A DNA stretch of 64,000 nt from Halomonas dongshanensis (GCF_024790395.1 NZ_JAJISC010000004.1:62001-126000), one strand, 5' to 3'; counted from the first letter of the stretch, positions 17,331-25,637 are shown. Made by a program: numbers and translations. Notes: a model not told the origin generated them from the letters alone.

Positions 17331-19208
17331 TCATTCGTGGCGGCAGTAACGCCCTTGCGCCCAGGGCAACCGCCGACCATCATGGAAGCGGTGACCTAGC
17401 ACGGAGGCGTCATGACCGACATCAAGGACATTCATTGTCGAAACGTAGCAGTAACGCGCAGCCCGAATGGCAGCGCCCTGTCGCTTGCCGACGCGTGGCA
17501 AGCCCTGCTGGAGCGGCGTTCTAACAGCGTAGACGGCAAAACGCCGAACTTCGATGAGGCAGACGTCGAGTCCCGCGAGCTGTGGGAGTGTCTGTCGCCT
17601 CTGGCGGCCCAGCCAACGTGGGTGGTAGCCCAACTGGGTCAGAGTTTGGATGGGCGAATCGCCACCGAAAGCGGCCATTCGCACTACATCAACGGGCAGG
17701 AGAGCCTGGTTCATCTGCACCGTCTGCGTGCCCTGTGCGACGCCGTGCTGATTGGCGCGGGTACCGCCTGCGCCGATGACCCGCAGCTCACCGTGCGCCA
17801 TGTCGAAGGCCCGCACCCCGTACGCGTGGTGCTTGACCCGCGCGGGCGCGTGCCGCACGGCTTGGCGCTGTTTAAAATTGCCACCGCACCGACGCTGCAC
17901 TTGGTAGGGCCAGCGGCACCTGCCTCGCCCGTGGCCTCGCACGTTGAGCGCCGCACGCTCGCGCTCAATACTCAAGGGCAGTTCGCCGCGCAAGACGTCG
18001 TTGACCTGCTTAAACAGCTGGGCCATCGGCGGCTTTTGGTCGAGGGCGGCGGCGTTACCGTTTCGCACTTCATCGAGTCTGGCGTGGTCGACCGCCTGCA
18101 TATGCTGGTGGCGCCGCTGTTGATCGGCTCTGGGCGCCCCGGGCTTCGTATGACGCCCATCGAGACGCTCGATACCGCCCTTCGCCCGCCCGCGCGCACT
18201 TTCCGCTGCGGGGAGGACACCCTGTTCGACCTGGAGCTGACCGCCCGCTGTTGAAGGGGCGGCCTGGGTGCGCCGCTTGAGCGCGACCCAGGCCCCCGGC
18301 AGGCTACCCAACAGCACCAGCACCCCGTAAGCGAGCGATACCGCAACGCCCTGCGCCGCAGGCAGGCCTACGGCGAGCCAAATACTCGCCGCGGCGCCTT
18401 CGCGCACTCCCCAGCCTGCCACCGAAAACGGAATCAGCATGAACGCCAGCACCACCGGCGCCAGCGAAAAGAGCTGCCAGGCGGGTATATCTACGCCAAT
18501 GGCGCGGGCAGCGCACCACATGACGCTGGCGTAGCTCAGCACGACCAGTAGCGATGTGCCGACCTGTCGCGGCCAAACGCCAGGGGCGAGAAGGCCACGG
18601 CGAAGGTCGCTGGCAAACTCGCCAAGCCAACGGGTCACGCGGTTTTGTCTGGAAAACCCCGCCCCGCGCCGGTAGAGCAGCCAGAAAAATAGGGCACAGC
18701 AAGCGGCTGCAGTAACTACCAAGGCCCCGATTACGGGCAGCGGCACCACCGCGAGCCATAGCGGCGAGAGAGTTAGCGCTGCCAGTGTCGCGACCAGTGC
18801 GGCCACCTGGCCGGAAGCGCGCTCGATGATCACCGCGCGCCAAGCGCTACCGCGCGAGGCCGCTTGCGCGGCGTGACGATGCGCGCGCCCCGCGTCGCCC
18901 AGCATGCCGCCGGGTAAGAGTTGATTGACCAGCATCGCTAAATAATATTCCCGCAGCGCGTAGCTCAAACGCAGCGGCACGCCGATACGCGTGGCGGTGA
19001 GCTGCCAACGCCACGCGCTCAGCACGACCTGCACCACGCTGATACCTAGCGCGAGTAGCACCCACCCTGGGGCGAACTGGCGTACCTCGGCGGCAATCTC
19101 GAACGGCTCGACCCAAAGCGCCACGGCGCCGAGCAGCACCACGCTCAGCGCCAGCCGCCCGACCCAGCTGGGGCAGGCGCGGTAGAGTTTGCCTAGGCGG
19201 CGCAGCAT
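17331..19208 (-). CDS. Flippase-like integral membrane protein (lysylphosphatidylglycerol synthase TM family), lacking its own stop
   Basis: Residues 1 to about 315 form a polytopic domain of the UPF0104/AglD/MprF-TM family. Signatures are the LREYYLAMLVNQLLPGGMLGDAGRAHRHA segment (about residues 85-115), the VIIERASGQVAA motif and the FSVAGWGVREGAAASIWL segment, with about seven hydrophobic spans. Family members flip or transfer lipid-linked groups. No stop codon follows the last helix: the frame stays open for 310 more residues, antisense to the whole ribD-like gene, to 17331. The antisense part has no recognisable domain and is probably spurious, so the functional region is about 18260-19208. 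The start ATG overlaps the upstream gene's stop (TGATG). Confidence 0.65.
   Translation of the reverse strand: MLRRLGKLYRACPSWVGRLALSVVLLGAVALWVEPFEIAAEVRQFAPGWVLLALGISVVQVVLSAWRWQLTATRIGVPLRLSYALREYYLAMLVNQLLPGGMLGDAGRAHRHAAQAASRGSAWRAVIIERASGQVAALVATLAALTLSPLWLAVVPLPVIGALVVTAAACCALFFWLLYRRGAGFSRQNRVTRWLGEFASDLRRGLLAPGVWPRQVGTSLLVVLSYASVMWCAARAIGVDIPAWQLFSLAPVVLAFMLIPFSVAGWGVREGAAASIWLAVGLPAAQGVAVSLAYGVLVLLGSLPGAWVALKRRTQAAPSTAGGQLQVEQGVLPAAESARGRAKGGIERLDGRHTKPGAPRADQQRRHQHMQAVDHARLDEVRNGNAAALDQKPPMAQLFKQVNDVLRGELPLSIERERAALNVRGHGRGRCRWPYQVQRRCGGNFKQRQAVRHAPARVKHHAYGVRAFDMAHGELRVIGAGGTRANQHGVAQGTQTVQMNQALLPVDVVRMAAFGGDSPIQTLTQLGYHPRWLGRQRRQTLPQLAGLDVCLIEVRRFAVYAVRTPLQQGLPRVGKRQGAAIRAARYCYVSTMNVLDVGHDASVLGHRFHDGRRLPWAQGRYCRHE
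17412..18254 (+). CDS. RibD C-terminal-type reductase (stand-alone)
   Basis: A 280-residue protein whose residues 70-278 match the RibD reductase/DHFR-like domain: VVAQLGQSLDGRIATESGHS, the partner-binding LRALCDAVLIGAGTACADDP, GPHPVRVVLDPRGRVP and the NADPH motif LLVEGGGVTVSHFIES. In riboflavin synthesis this domain reduces the ribosyl side chain to ribityl. The deaminase domain of true RibD is absent, and the first 65 residues are unrecognised. GGAGG lies before ATG 17412. It is head-to-head with GTP cyclohydrolase II and lies entirely within the open antisense frame of the flippase-like gene. Confidence 0.85.
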   Translation: MTDIKDIHCRNVAVTRSPNGSALSLADAWQALLERRSNSVDGKTPNFDEADVESRELWECLSPLAAQPTWVVAQLGQSLDGRIATESGHSHYINGQESLVHLHRLRALCDAVLIGAGTACADDPQLTVRHVEGPHPVRVVLDPRGRVPHGLALFKIATAPTLHLVGPAAPASPVASHVERRTLALNTQGQFAAQDVVDLLKQLGHRRLLVEGGGVTVSHFIESGVVDRLHMLVAPLLIGSGRPGLRMTPIETLDTALRPPARTFRCGEDTLFDLELTARC

Positions 19209-21211
19209 CAAGCACTCCTTTGCGGCGGTAGCGCCAGGAGGTCGGCGTGTTCGACCACCACACCCAGCGCACCCTCGCTCAATAAACGCAGGCGTGCGTT
19301 TTCCCAGGCCGTCACGCGCGCAGCCTCGTTAGGCGCCGCCTGCCGCGCAGCCTGAGCCCAGCCCTTGATCAACGTACGCGCAAGCGCTGCGAACTCAGCG
19401 TCGCCCGCCGCGATACGCCAGGGTGTGGCCGCCTCCTCTACTTGGTAGCCTCGCGCGCGTAAAAGCTCGGCCAGCACGCCGTGGGCCTCGCCGCCAAGGG
19501 CGTGACCCAGCCCTTTATCACCGGCCTGATGCGCCTTGACCCAACCCAAAACGGCGGCGTCCTCCGCATCGGTTAGGCGCGCACCGGCGGTATCGGTGAA
19601 GTACCAGTCAACGGTGATGCTGAGCGCGATCAAAAGTGCCTGCTGTCGCGCAGCGCAAGCATCAGCCAGCGCTTCGCACCAGGGGCGTGATACCAAATCG
19701 ATCAGCGCCGAGGCGCTAACCAGCCGCGCCGAATCGAGCGGCAGCGCGGCAATGTCAGCAAGCGAGCCGCAGTGGGCGCTTACCGTTACGCTTTGAAGCC
19801 CACTCTTTTCGGCGCGCAGGCAGGCGTCATCGAGCAGCGCGGCGTCGTGGTCCACCAACGTCCAGCGCTGGTTGTTGGGCAACCGCGGCGCCATATAGAT
19901 CAGGTTACTGCCGCGCCCACTGCCGAGATCGACGATCTCCAAGGCGCTGCCTTCGCTTTGGCGCTGCTCATCGAGCCAGGCGCCCGCTTGCTCAACGAGC
20001 GCAGAAGCACGCGAGCGCACATCGAGCGCCTCGCGCATTGCTAGCCAGTCCTGAGTAAAATGGCCGCCCTCTCCTGAACTAGCTTCTCCTGAACTAGCTT
20101 CTCCTAAACTAGGCTCACGCGTGGTGGTCTCGTCAGGCGCCGTAAGTGCTGCTTCGAAGCGCCTCCCGGTTTCGTCCCAATCCACCAGCGTAGCGCGCAC
20201 CTGCCGCGCCGTATCGGTCAAACGCGTGCGCAGGGCGCTATCGTCGATCAGTTGGGCGAGTGCATCGCGAAGCGCGTCGACGCTCCCTGGCGCTACGCTT
20301 AGCCCCGCCCCGGTAGGCAGGGTATCGCGCAGGGCGCCCCCGGTCGTGGTCACCACGGGCAGCCCGTAGGCCAGCGCCTCTGTAATCACCATGCCATAGC
20401 CTTCGTACCAGGAGGGCAGCACCAAAGCGTCGGCATTGCGGTAGGCAGCGTCTAAGCTTGCGGCATCGCACTCTCCGGCCAAGTGAATACGCCCGTGCAG
20501 ATCGTGCTTCTCGATCAGCGCCTCGACCTTGGCGGCAAACGCCCTATCGCGGGCAGCGCCGATGCAGGTACAGCGCCACGGCAACGACGTTAGCTGCGCC
20601 AGCGCTTCGACAAGTATGTCTTGGCCCTTGCGCGGCACGAGAGTTGCCACGCAAAGCAGATGCAGCGGCGCCTCCTCTGCCTCCGGCGCGCGTTTCTCAC
20701 GGGTTGGGGCCAAAGGCGCGCGCTCGACGCCGGGCTCGACGGCAGTAATCGGGGCGTTCAGCGCACGGTCGTAGTGGCTTGCAAGCTCATCGAGCCTGCG
20801 CTGGGTAAAGCGACTGGTGACGATAATGCGCTGCACGTACTGCAACGCCTCAAACTCACATAGATGCAGGCGCTGGCGTGCTTGCTCATCAAGCCCCTGC
20901 TCGTCGCCCAACGGGTGGTGGATCAGTGCGGTTAAGATCAGGCGGGTGTGGTGTGACGCCAGCACATCGGGCAGCGCACTCATGGCAAGGCCATCGAGCA
21001 GCGCGTGGCTGCCATCGGGCAGTGCGTTAAGAGTGCGCTCGAGGCTTTCGCGCGCTGTGGCATCGGCATCGGGGAAGCGGCCCGCCACCCCCTCTACCGT
21101 AATATCCCAGCCGCGAGCGCGCAGCGCCTCGACCACGCGGGCGTCATAAATGTAGCCGCCGGTGCGCTGGTTAGGGTCACCGGCGACGATGAGGGTCAAT
21201 CGACCGCTCAT
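19208..21211 (-). CDS. GT4-family glycosyltransferase fused to a SAM methyltransferase
   Basis: A 667-residue two-domain protein. Residues 1 to about 360 are a GT-B glycosyltransferase (GT4): a glycine-rich start (LTLIVAGDPNQRTGGYIYD), LLCVATLVPRKGQDILVEAL opening the donor domain, and PSWYEGYGMVITEALAYGLPVV carrying the sugar-nucleotide Glu pair. A low-complexity linker with repeated GEASS follows at about residues 366-378. The rest is a class I methyltransferase with motif I IVDLGSGRGSNLIYMAP and a VDHD acidic loop. The start ATG 21211 overlaps the PTPS stop (ATGA), and its stop overlaps the flippase start. Donor and acceptor are unknown; the operon suggests an acceptor built by the pterin/pyrimidine enzymes next to it. 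Confidence 0.82.
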   Translation of the reverse strand: MSGRLTLIVAGDPNQRTGGYIYDARVVEALRARGWDITVEGVAGRFPDADATARESLERTLNALPDGSHALLDGLAMSALPDVLASHHTRLILTALIHHPLGDEQGLDEQARQRLHLCEFEALQYVQRIIVTSRFTQRRLDELASHYDRALNAPITAVEPGVERAPLAPTREKRAPEAEEAPLHLLCVATLVPRKGQDILVEALAQLTSLPWRCTCIGAARDRAFAAKVEALIEKHDLHGRIHLAGECDAASLDAAYRNADALVLPSWYEGYGMVITEALAYGLPVVTTTGGALRDTLPTGAGLSVAPGSVDALRDALAQLIDDSALRTRLTDTARQVRATLVDWDETGRRFEAALTAPDETTTREPSLGEASSGEASSGEGGHFTQDWLAMREALDVRSRASALVEQAGAWLDEQRQSEGSALEIVDLGSGRGSNLIYMAPRLPNNQRWTLVDHDAALLDDACLRAEKSGLQSVTVSAHCGSLADIAALPLDSARLVSASALIDLVSRPWCEALADACAARQQALLIALSITVDWYFTDTAGARLTDAEDAAVLGWVKAHQAGDKGLGHALGGEAHGVLAELLRARGYQVEEAATPWRIAAGDAEFAALARTLIKGWAQAARQAAPNEAARVTAWENARLRLLSEGALGVVVEHADLLALPPQRSA
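20071..20115. repeat. Three tandem 15-bp repeats in the GT/MT linker
   Basis: Unit CTCCTGAACTAGCTT at 20071-20085 and 20086-20100, with a diverged third copy at 20101-20115. They are in frame and encode the GEASS-type interdomain linker. Confidence 0.9.
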
Positions 21212-21606
21212 AGCGTGCCCTCGTAGCTCGCCCACGCGATGTGCGACTCGTGCAGTTTCACCTCGATGCGCTCGATGCCCTCGGCGGCCTTACCCAGCTT
21301 GCCCGCGCGAATGTCTTCAACCAAGTGGTCGAAGATCACCTTGGCCATAAACTCGGTGGAGGTATTGTGGCCTTCGAACACGTCGAGCTCATCGAGATTG
21401 CGATAGTTGTAGGTCGCAAGCGTTGCCTTGAGCGACTCACTGGCCAAGCCGATATCGATGACCAAGCCGTCCTCGTCGAGCGCAGGGCGCTGGAAAATGA
21501 CGTCGACCACGTAGGTGGCGCCGTGAGTACGCTGGGCCGGGCCGAAGGTTTCGCCCTTGAAGCTATGGGCGATCATGAAGTGGTCGCGAACGCATAAACG
21601 ATACAT
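21208..21606 (-). CDS. Divergent 6-pyruvoyl-tetrahydropterin synthase/QueD-like protein
   Basis: A 132-residue T-fold protein recognisable from its order of motifs: FMIAHSF near residue 12, THGATYVVDV near 28, a GLVIDIGLASE strand, LDELDVFEGHNTSTEFMA near 75-92 and KLHESHIAWASYE at the end. Canonical enzymes have C-x3-HGH and LDH. Here the catalytic Cys position is Ala24, the third zinc His is Ala30 (HGA instead of HGH) and the catalytic LDH is LDE. The usual chemistry is therefore unlikely. AAGGA precedes ATG 21606; the longer frame is unsupported. It shares an ATGA junction with the glycosyltransferase-methyltransferase gene. Confidence 0.8.
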   Translation of the reverse strand: MYRLCVRDHFMIAHSFKGETFGPAQRTHGATYVVDVIFQRPALDEDGLVIDIGLASESLKATLATYNYRNLDELDVFEGHNTSTEFMAKVIFDHLVEDIRAGKLGKAAEGIERIEVKLHESHIAWASYEGTL

Positions 21607-21708
21607 GCTGAATCCTTTTTTCCAATGAGACCCGCCCGCACGGGAGGTCGAGTGAAGCGAGTGAATAAGTGCCAAGCAGGTGCTACAAGAAAGCTCTACA
21701 TGAACGTA

Positions 21709-22731
21709 TTAGTAGCGCACGCGGTGGCAGAGTACGCCGCTCTCGGCGGAGAAAATCTCGGCAGCACGATGGGGTAAATCAGCAAAGTCGCTTTCACCGC
21801 TGATCAGCGCGTCTAGCCGCTCGTCCTGCAATAACGTGAGGGCGAGATCGAGGCGGCGAGCGTAATCCCAGCGCGGGCGCATGCGGGTCGGCAACTGTCC
21901 CACCTGGCTTGCCCGAAGCGTTAGCCGCTGCGAATGAAAGGCGCCGCCCAGGGGCAGCGTTACCGGCTGCTCTCCAAACCAGCTCATCTCGACGATACGC
22001 CCTTCCGGCCCCGCTAGTTCCAGCGCACATGCAAGCCCATCGGGGTGGCCGCTGGCGTGGATGATGCAGTCCTGCCCGGCCTTAGCGTGTTCGGGCGTGG
22101 CAAAGTGCATAGCAAAACGTTGGGCAAACAGCGCACGCTTGGCGTTGATATCCACTAGCTGAACCTCGACGCCGGGTAGTTGGCTGCACAGATACGCCAC
22201 GAGGCTGCCTACCACGCCCGCCCCCACCACGGTGACGCGCTCGCCAAGCGTTACCTCGGCATCCCAAAAGCCGTTGATCGCGGTTTCCATATTGGCGGCC
22301 AGTACCGCGCGCTCGGGCGCGAGCCCCTTGGGCAGCGGGCGTACGCTCTCGGCGGGCACGTTGTAACTATCCTGGTGCGGGTGAAGGCAGAAAACCGTTT
22401 GACCTTGAAGATGAGCGTCGCCCGCCTCGACCACGCCGACGCTTGCATAACCGTATTTGACCGGTGCGGGAAACTCGCCCTGCTGGAACGGCGCGCGCAT
22501 GCGGGCGTATTCGGATTCGGGCACACGACCATGAAACACGAGCGATTCGGTACCACGGCTGATACCACTATAAAGCGCTTTAACGCGTACCTCGCCTGAC
22601 TTGGGCGCCTCGATGGCGGTTTCCCGTAGCTCCCCCTCCCCAGGTGAAGCGAGCCAGAAGGCCGCTGCCTTACTAGCCGTTTCCGTACTAGTTGTTGACG
22701 TACTAGCCGTTTCCGTACTCGGCGTTGCCAT
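21709..22731 (-). CDS. Medium-chain (zinc-type) alcohol dehydrogenase family protein
   Basis: A 340-residue MDR-family oxidoreductase. The N-terminal GroES-like domain has VRVKALYSGISRGTESLVFHGRVP and FPAPVKYGYASVGVV; the Rossmann nucleotide loop is TVVGAGVVGSLVAYL (about residue 168), followed by LVDINAKR. The usual catalytic Cys-His zinc pair (GxDxH) is replaced by GISRGTES, as in BchC-like members, so it may lack catalytic zinc. The first 25 residues come from a 30-bp tandem duplication (22671-22730) and are Ser/Thr-rich. AAGGA before ATG 22731. It leads the leftward operon (102 bp to the PTPS gene); substrate unknown. Confidence 0.8.
   Translation of the reverse strand: MATPSTETASTSTTSTETASKAAAFWLASPGEGELRETAIEAPKSGEVRVKALYSGISRGTESLVFHGRVPESEYARMRAPFQQGEFPAPVKYGYASVGVVEAGDAHLQGQTVFCLHPHQDSYNVPAESVRPLPKGLAPERAVLAANMETAINGFWDAEVTLGERVTVVGAGVVGSLVAYLCSQLPGVEVQLVDINAKRALFAQRFAMHFATPEHAKAGQDCIIHASGHPDGLACALELAGPEGRIVEMSWFGEQPVTLPLGGAFHSQRLTLRASQVGQLPTRMRPRWDYARRLDLALTLLQDERLDALISGESDFADLPHRAAEIFSAESGVLCHRVRY
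22671..22730. repeat. 30-bp tandem duplication at the 5' end of the dehydrogenase gene
   Basis: 22671-22700 and 22701-22730 share 19 identical starting bases (TACTAGCCGTTTCCGTACT) then diverge partly. In frame, giving the STETAS-type repeats of the protein N-terminus. Confidence 0.85.
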
Positions 22732-23017
22732 TGCACATCCTTATGATTAGAAATCCGCTTGGCTTATCAGTAGTTATCTTTCGCCTTCATCCAGCGGCAT
22801 ATTGCTCAGCGTCTTTTTTTAGCGTAGCCCAGCAGGGCTAAATAGCGACTGGTCGCGGTACCTACTGCGCGCTTATTAACCTAAGTGGTGTTACACAAAA
22901 GCGACTAATCTGTAACACAGTACACATATGAAAAGAGCGTAGCGCGACTTCACATTCTTGTACAAAAATACTACAAGTAAAACGTAGCGCATAAAAACCA
23001 TCTATCTAAGAGGCGCC
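22732..23017. promoter_or_regulatory. Divergent promoter region with two inverted repeats
   Basis: 286 bp between the leftward pterin-like operon and the rightward CDP-alcohol phosphotransferase gene, more AT-rich than its surroundings. GTGTTACA (22888-22895) pairs with TGTAACAC (22911-22918) across 15 bp. CTTGTA (22957-22962) pairs with TACAAG (22972-22977) across 9 bp. They look like operator sites for one or two dimeric regulators; TGTA-centred sites occur for CarH/LitR-type MerR proteins, but no such gene is in the window. Confidence 0.5.
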
Positions 23018-23749
23018 ATGTTTCACTTCTTCTCTACCCCCCTTCGCCCGGCAGGCTCACGCTGCGCCATTACCCTGGTCGAGCTCGCCATGGCCAGTAC
23101 GCTGTTCGTCGGTATCGGCAATATGATGCCGTTCGTCATGGGTCTGCTGCCTTGGGTGGTGGCCTGCAGCGTATGGGCGGTCATCGTAGGGTTGGTGGTG
23201 ACGTATTGGCGACACGGGCCGCTAGGCTGGGCCAATCGCGTCACCTTGGGACGCGCCGTGCTGGTAGCGCTCGTGGCAGGCGGCGTTGCCCATCACGGTT
23301 TGAGTGATGCCATTTGGCTATGGCTTGGGGTTGCGCTGATTGCGCTAATGCTCGATGGGGTGGATGGCTGGATCGCACGGCACACTCATAGCCATTCGAA
23401 CTTTGGCGCACGCTTTGACATGGAGCTTGATGCGCTGCTGATCTTGCTGCTGTGCGTAGGGCTAATCGTGGATACAAAGCTTGGTCTTTGGGTGCTGCTC
23501 GTGGGGCTGATGCGCTACTTTTTCGTTGCCGCAGGCGCCTTGCTGCCGTGGCTGGAAGCGCCGCTCTTTCCCAGCTATCGGCGTAAAACGGTATGCGTTT
23601 GGCAGGTCGCGGCGCTGCTGCTGGCCCTAACCCCGCTCACTAACTTACTCACCGCGCAGCTTTTAGTGCTTAGCGCCTTGGGGTCGCTGATTTACTCCTT
23701 TGGTGTGGACACCTGGTGGCTTTATCGACATGCTCATAAGCATCAATAA
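23018..23749 (+). CDS. CDP-alcohol phosphatidyltransferase family protein
   Basis: A 243-residue membrane enzyme with the complete family signature D-x2-DG-x2-AR-x8-G-x3-D-x3-D, seen as DGVDGWIAR then GARFDMELD (about residues 111-136), which binds metal and the CDP-linked donor. Six or so hydrophobic spans surround it. The enzyme would transfer a CMP-activated diacylglycerol or alcohol to an alcohol acceptor in the inner membrane. Acceptor unknown. It faces away from the dehydrogenase operon across a shared promoter region and is followed 31 bp later by the DUF4153 gene, likely the same transcript. Confidence 0.85.
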   Translation: MFHFFSTPLRPAGSRCAITLVELAMASTLFVGIGNMMPFVMGLLPWVVACSVWAVIVGLVVTYWRHGPLGWANRVTLGRAVLVALVAGGVAHHGLSDAIWLWLGVALIALMLDGVDGWIARHTHSHSNFGARFDMELDALLILLLCVGLIVDTKLGLWVLLVGLMRYFFVAAGALLPWLEAPLFPSYRRKTVCVWQVAALLLALTPLTNLLTAQLLVLSALGSLIYSFGVDTWWLYRHAHKHQ

Positions 23750-23780
23750 CGAGCATAAACAATAGGGTCAATAGCCCCTG

Positions 23781-25595
23781 ATGGATCAAAACGCCCTCAC
23801 ACCTGATCGAGCGCTACACGATAAACCGACTCGTATTGCGCTGGTCCTCATCGCCATTTTTCAAGGCGTGGCACTCTTACTGCTTCACTTGGCCATCACC
23901 CACGAGCACGGGCTAGCTACGGACGCGCGCTGGCTCAAGGCGCTCTACACCGTATCGCTAGGCCTGCCCGCTGTTTACCTACTGGGCATGGTACGCCTGC
24001 AAGAGCGTATCACCGCCCTACCGCTACTTTTGGCGCCGCTACTTTTCTGGCTGGGATGGCATCTTGGCTGGGTCGAGCAAGACCCGCATCTAGAAAGCGT
24101 TACGCGCCATACCTTCACGTTCTCCTACGGCGTCTCGCTTGGGGTTGCGCTCTTTATTTTGGCGCTTTTCTTTCGCTGCCGGGCCGCAGGAGGCAACTGG
24201 TCTTTTAGTTATCCAGCGCTGCTGACGACGACCTGGGAGTTCGTACTCACGCTAAGCCAGTTAGGGCTATTCATTGGCGTTTTCTGGGGTTTGCTCTGGC
24301 TCTGGGCGACACTTTTCGATGCCATCGGCCTGAGTTTCCTTCATCGGCTTTTTACCCAACCCGCCTTTGCTTACCCCACGACGTGGCTGGTGATTGGCCT
24401 TACTCTTACGTTGATTCGACGCCGCTTTGGCTTGATCAACAGCGTACGCCACATGGGCGAGACGCTAATCAAAGCCTTACTGCCGCTGGTGGCGCTCATC
24501 ATCGTCATGTTCCTGGGCGTTTTACCCTTTACTGGCCTGCAGCCTATCTGGGATACGGGTAGAACATCCGCCATTTTGATGATGCTCACTTTTACGCTGC
24601 TACTGTTCTTCAACGCCATTTTTTACACTGCAACCGACTTGCCCTATTCGCTCTGGCTGCGCCGTTTCATCTGGCTTGCCATCTTGCTGCTGCCCTTTGC
24701 CTCGCTACTGGCTGCCTCGGCGCTGTGGCTGCGTATCGATCAGTACGGCCTTAGCTTGGACCGCCTTTGGGCCGCTCTACTGCAACTGCTCATTGCCGCC
24801 TTTACACTGAGCTATAGCCTGCTGCTGATATGGCGGCGTAGCGCGGCGTTGCCCGCCATACAGCAAACCAACATCAGCTTGGCACTGGTGGTGGCAGGCG
24901 CGCTCATCGCTATCAATACGCCTCTTGCCGACATGCGCCATTTCGCCGCCCAGCACCAAGTACAGCGGCTACTCGCCGGTGAAACAAGTACGGCTGCCTT
25001 CGACGTCGAGTACCTGCGCTTTCAGCTGGGTCAGCCGGGCATTCAGGCCTTGGAAACGCTGTTGGAAAGCGATTTCCTCGACGCTCACCCCGCGCTTGCC
25101 CGACGCGTCGAGCTATCGCTAAAAAAAGCCGAGCCGTGGAGCCAAGAGCCTCTGGTCGACACCCTAGACCTAAACGAGGTAGCGCAGCAGTTCACTACGG
25201 CTGCCAATAGCTCACCGCTCCCCGCCGCTCTGCTTGAGGCTCTGGCATCCCAACCGCTTAGCTGCCTGAGCAGCACCGAGCTCTGTCGCGCTGAGCAAAT
25301 CACAGACGAGCCTCGTTTTCAGTGGCTAATCTTCGAGCCCTTCTCTGCCAGCGGGCTTGCCTACGCCAACGCGCCCAGCGGCTGGCAGTTGATCGGCACT
25401 CTGCTACCGCTTGGCAGCGTTCAGCCTCAAGACGAGCACGCCTGCCTGCGCCGCGAAGCGTTTACGGGCATGCAGCCTGTCACGGGGCTAACGAACGTCT
25501 ATGAAAACGGCGCCTGCCTTTATCATCTACAGCCCACGCTCGAACGTGCGCGACAGGCGCTAGAGGGGCGACCTTTACAGCCGGTGGAAGAGTAA
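23781..25595 (+). CDS. DUF4153 multi-pass membrane protein
   Basis: A 604-residue protein. Residues 1-400 contain about ten to twelve hydrophobic helices, and the region LPYSLWLRRFIWLAILLLPFASLLA with following segments matches DUF4153 proteins. The last ~200 residues are soluble and rich in Leu/Ala/Glu. DUF4153 proteins have no established function. The ribosome site is weak. It is co-directional and 31 bp after the CDP-alcohol phosphotransferase gene, the only hint of partnership. A hairpin follows. Confidence 0.75.
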   Translation: MDQNALTPDRALHDKPTRIALVLIAIFQGVALLLLHLAITHEHGLATDARWLKALYTVSLGLPAVYLLGMVRLQERITALPLLLAPLLFWLGWHLGWVEQDPHLESVTRHTFTFSYGVSLGVALFILALFFRCRAAGGNWSFSYPALLTTTWEFVLTLSQLGLFIGVFWGLLWLWATLFDAIGLSFLHRLFTQPAFAYPTTWLVIGLTLTLIRRRFGLINSVRHMGETLIKALLPLVALIIVMFLGVLPFTGLQPIWDTGRTSAILMMLTFTLLLFFNAIFYTATDLPYSLWLRRFIWLAILLLPFASLLAASALWLRIDQYGLSLDRLWAALLQLLIAAFTLSYSLLLIWRRSAALPAIQQTNISLALVVAGALIAINTPLADMRHFAAQHQVQRLLAGETSTAAFDVEYLRFQLGQPGIQALETLLESDFLDAHPALARRVELSLKKAEPWSQEPLVDTLDLNEVAQQFTTAANSSPLPAALLEALASQPLSCLSSTELCRAEQITDEPRFQWLIFEPFSASGLAYANAPSGWQLIGTLLPLGSVQPQDEHACLRREAFTGMQPVTGLTNVYENGACLYHLQPTLERARQALEGRPLQPVEE

Positions 25596-25637
25596 ACACA
25601 GGCGTGGCTTTTCATTAGCGCCACACCTGCCTATCGT

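Noticed and set aside
17331..18260. The C-terminal 310 residues of the flippase frame as a real protein domain
   Set aside because: They are the antisense of a well-conserved RibD-type reductase, with composition (His/Gln/Arg-rich) typical of shadow frames; kept only as an open-frame oddity.
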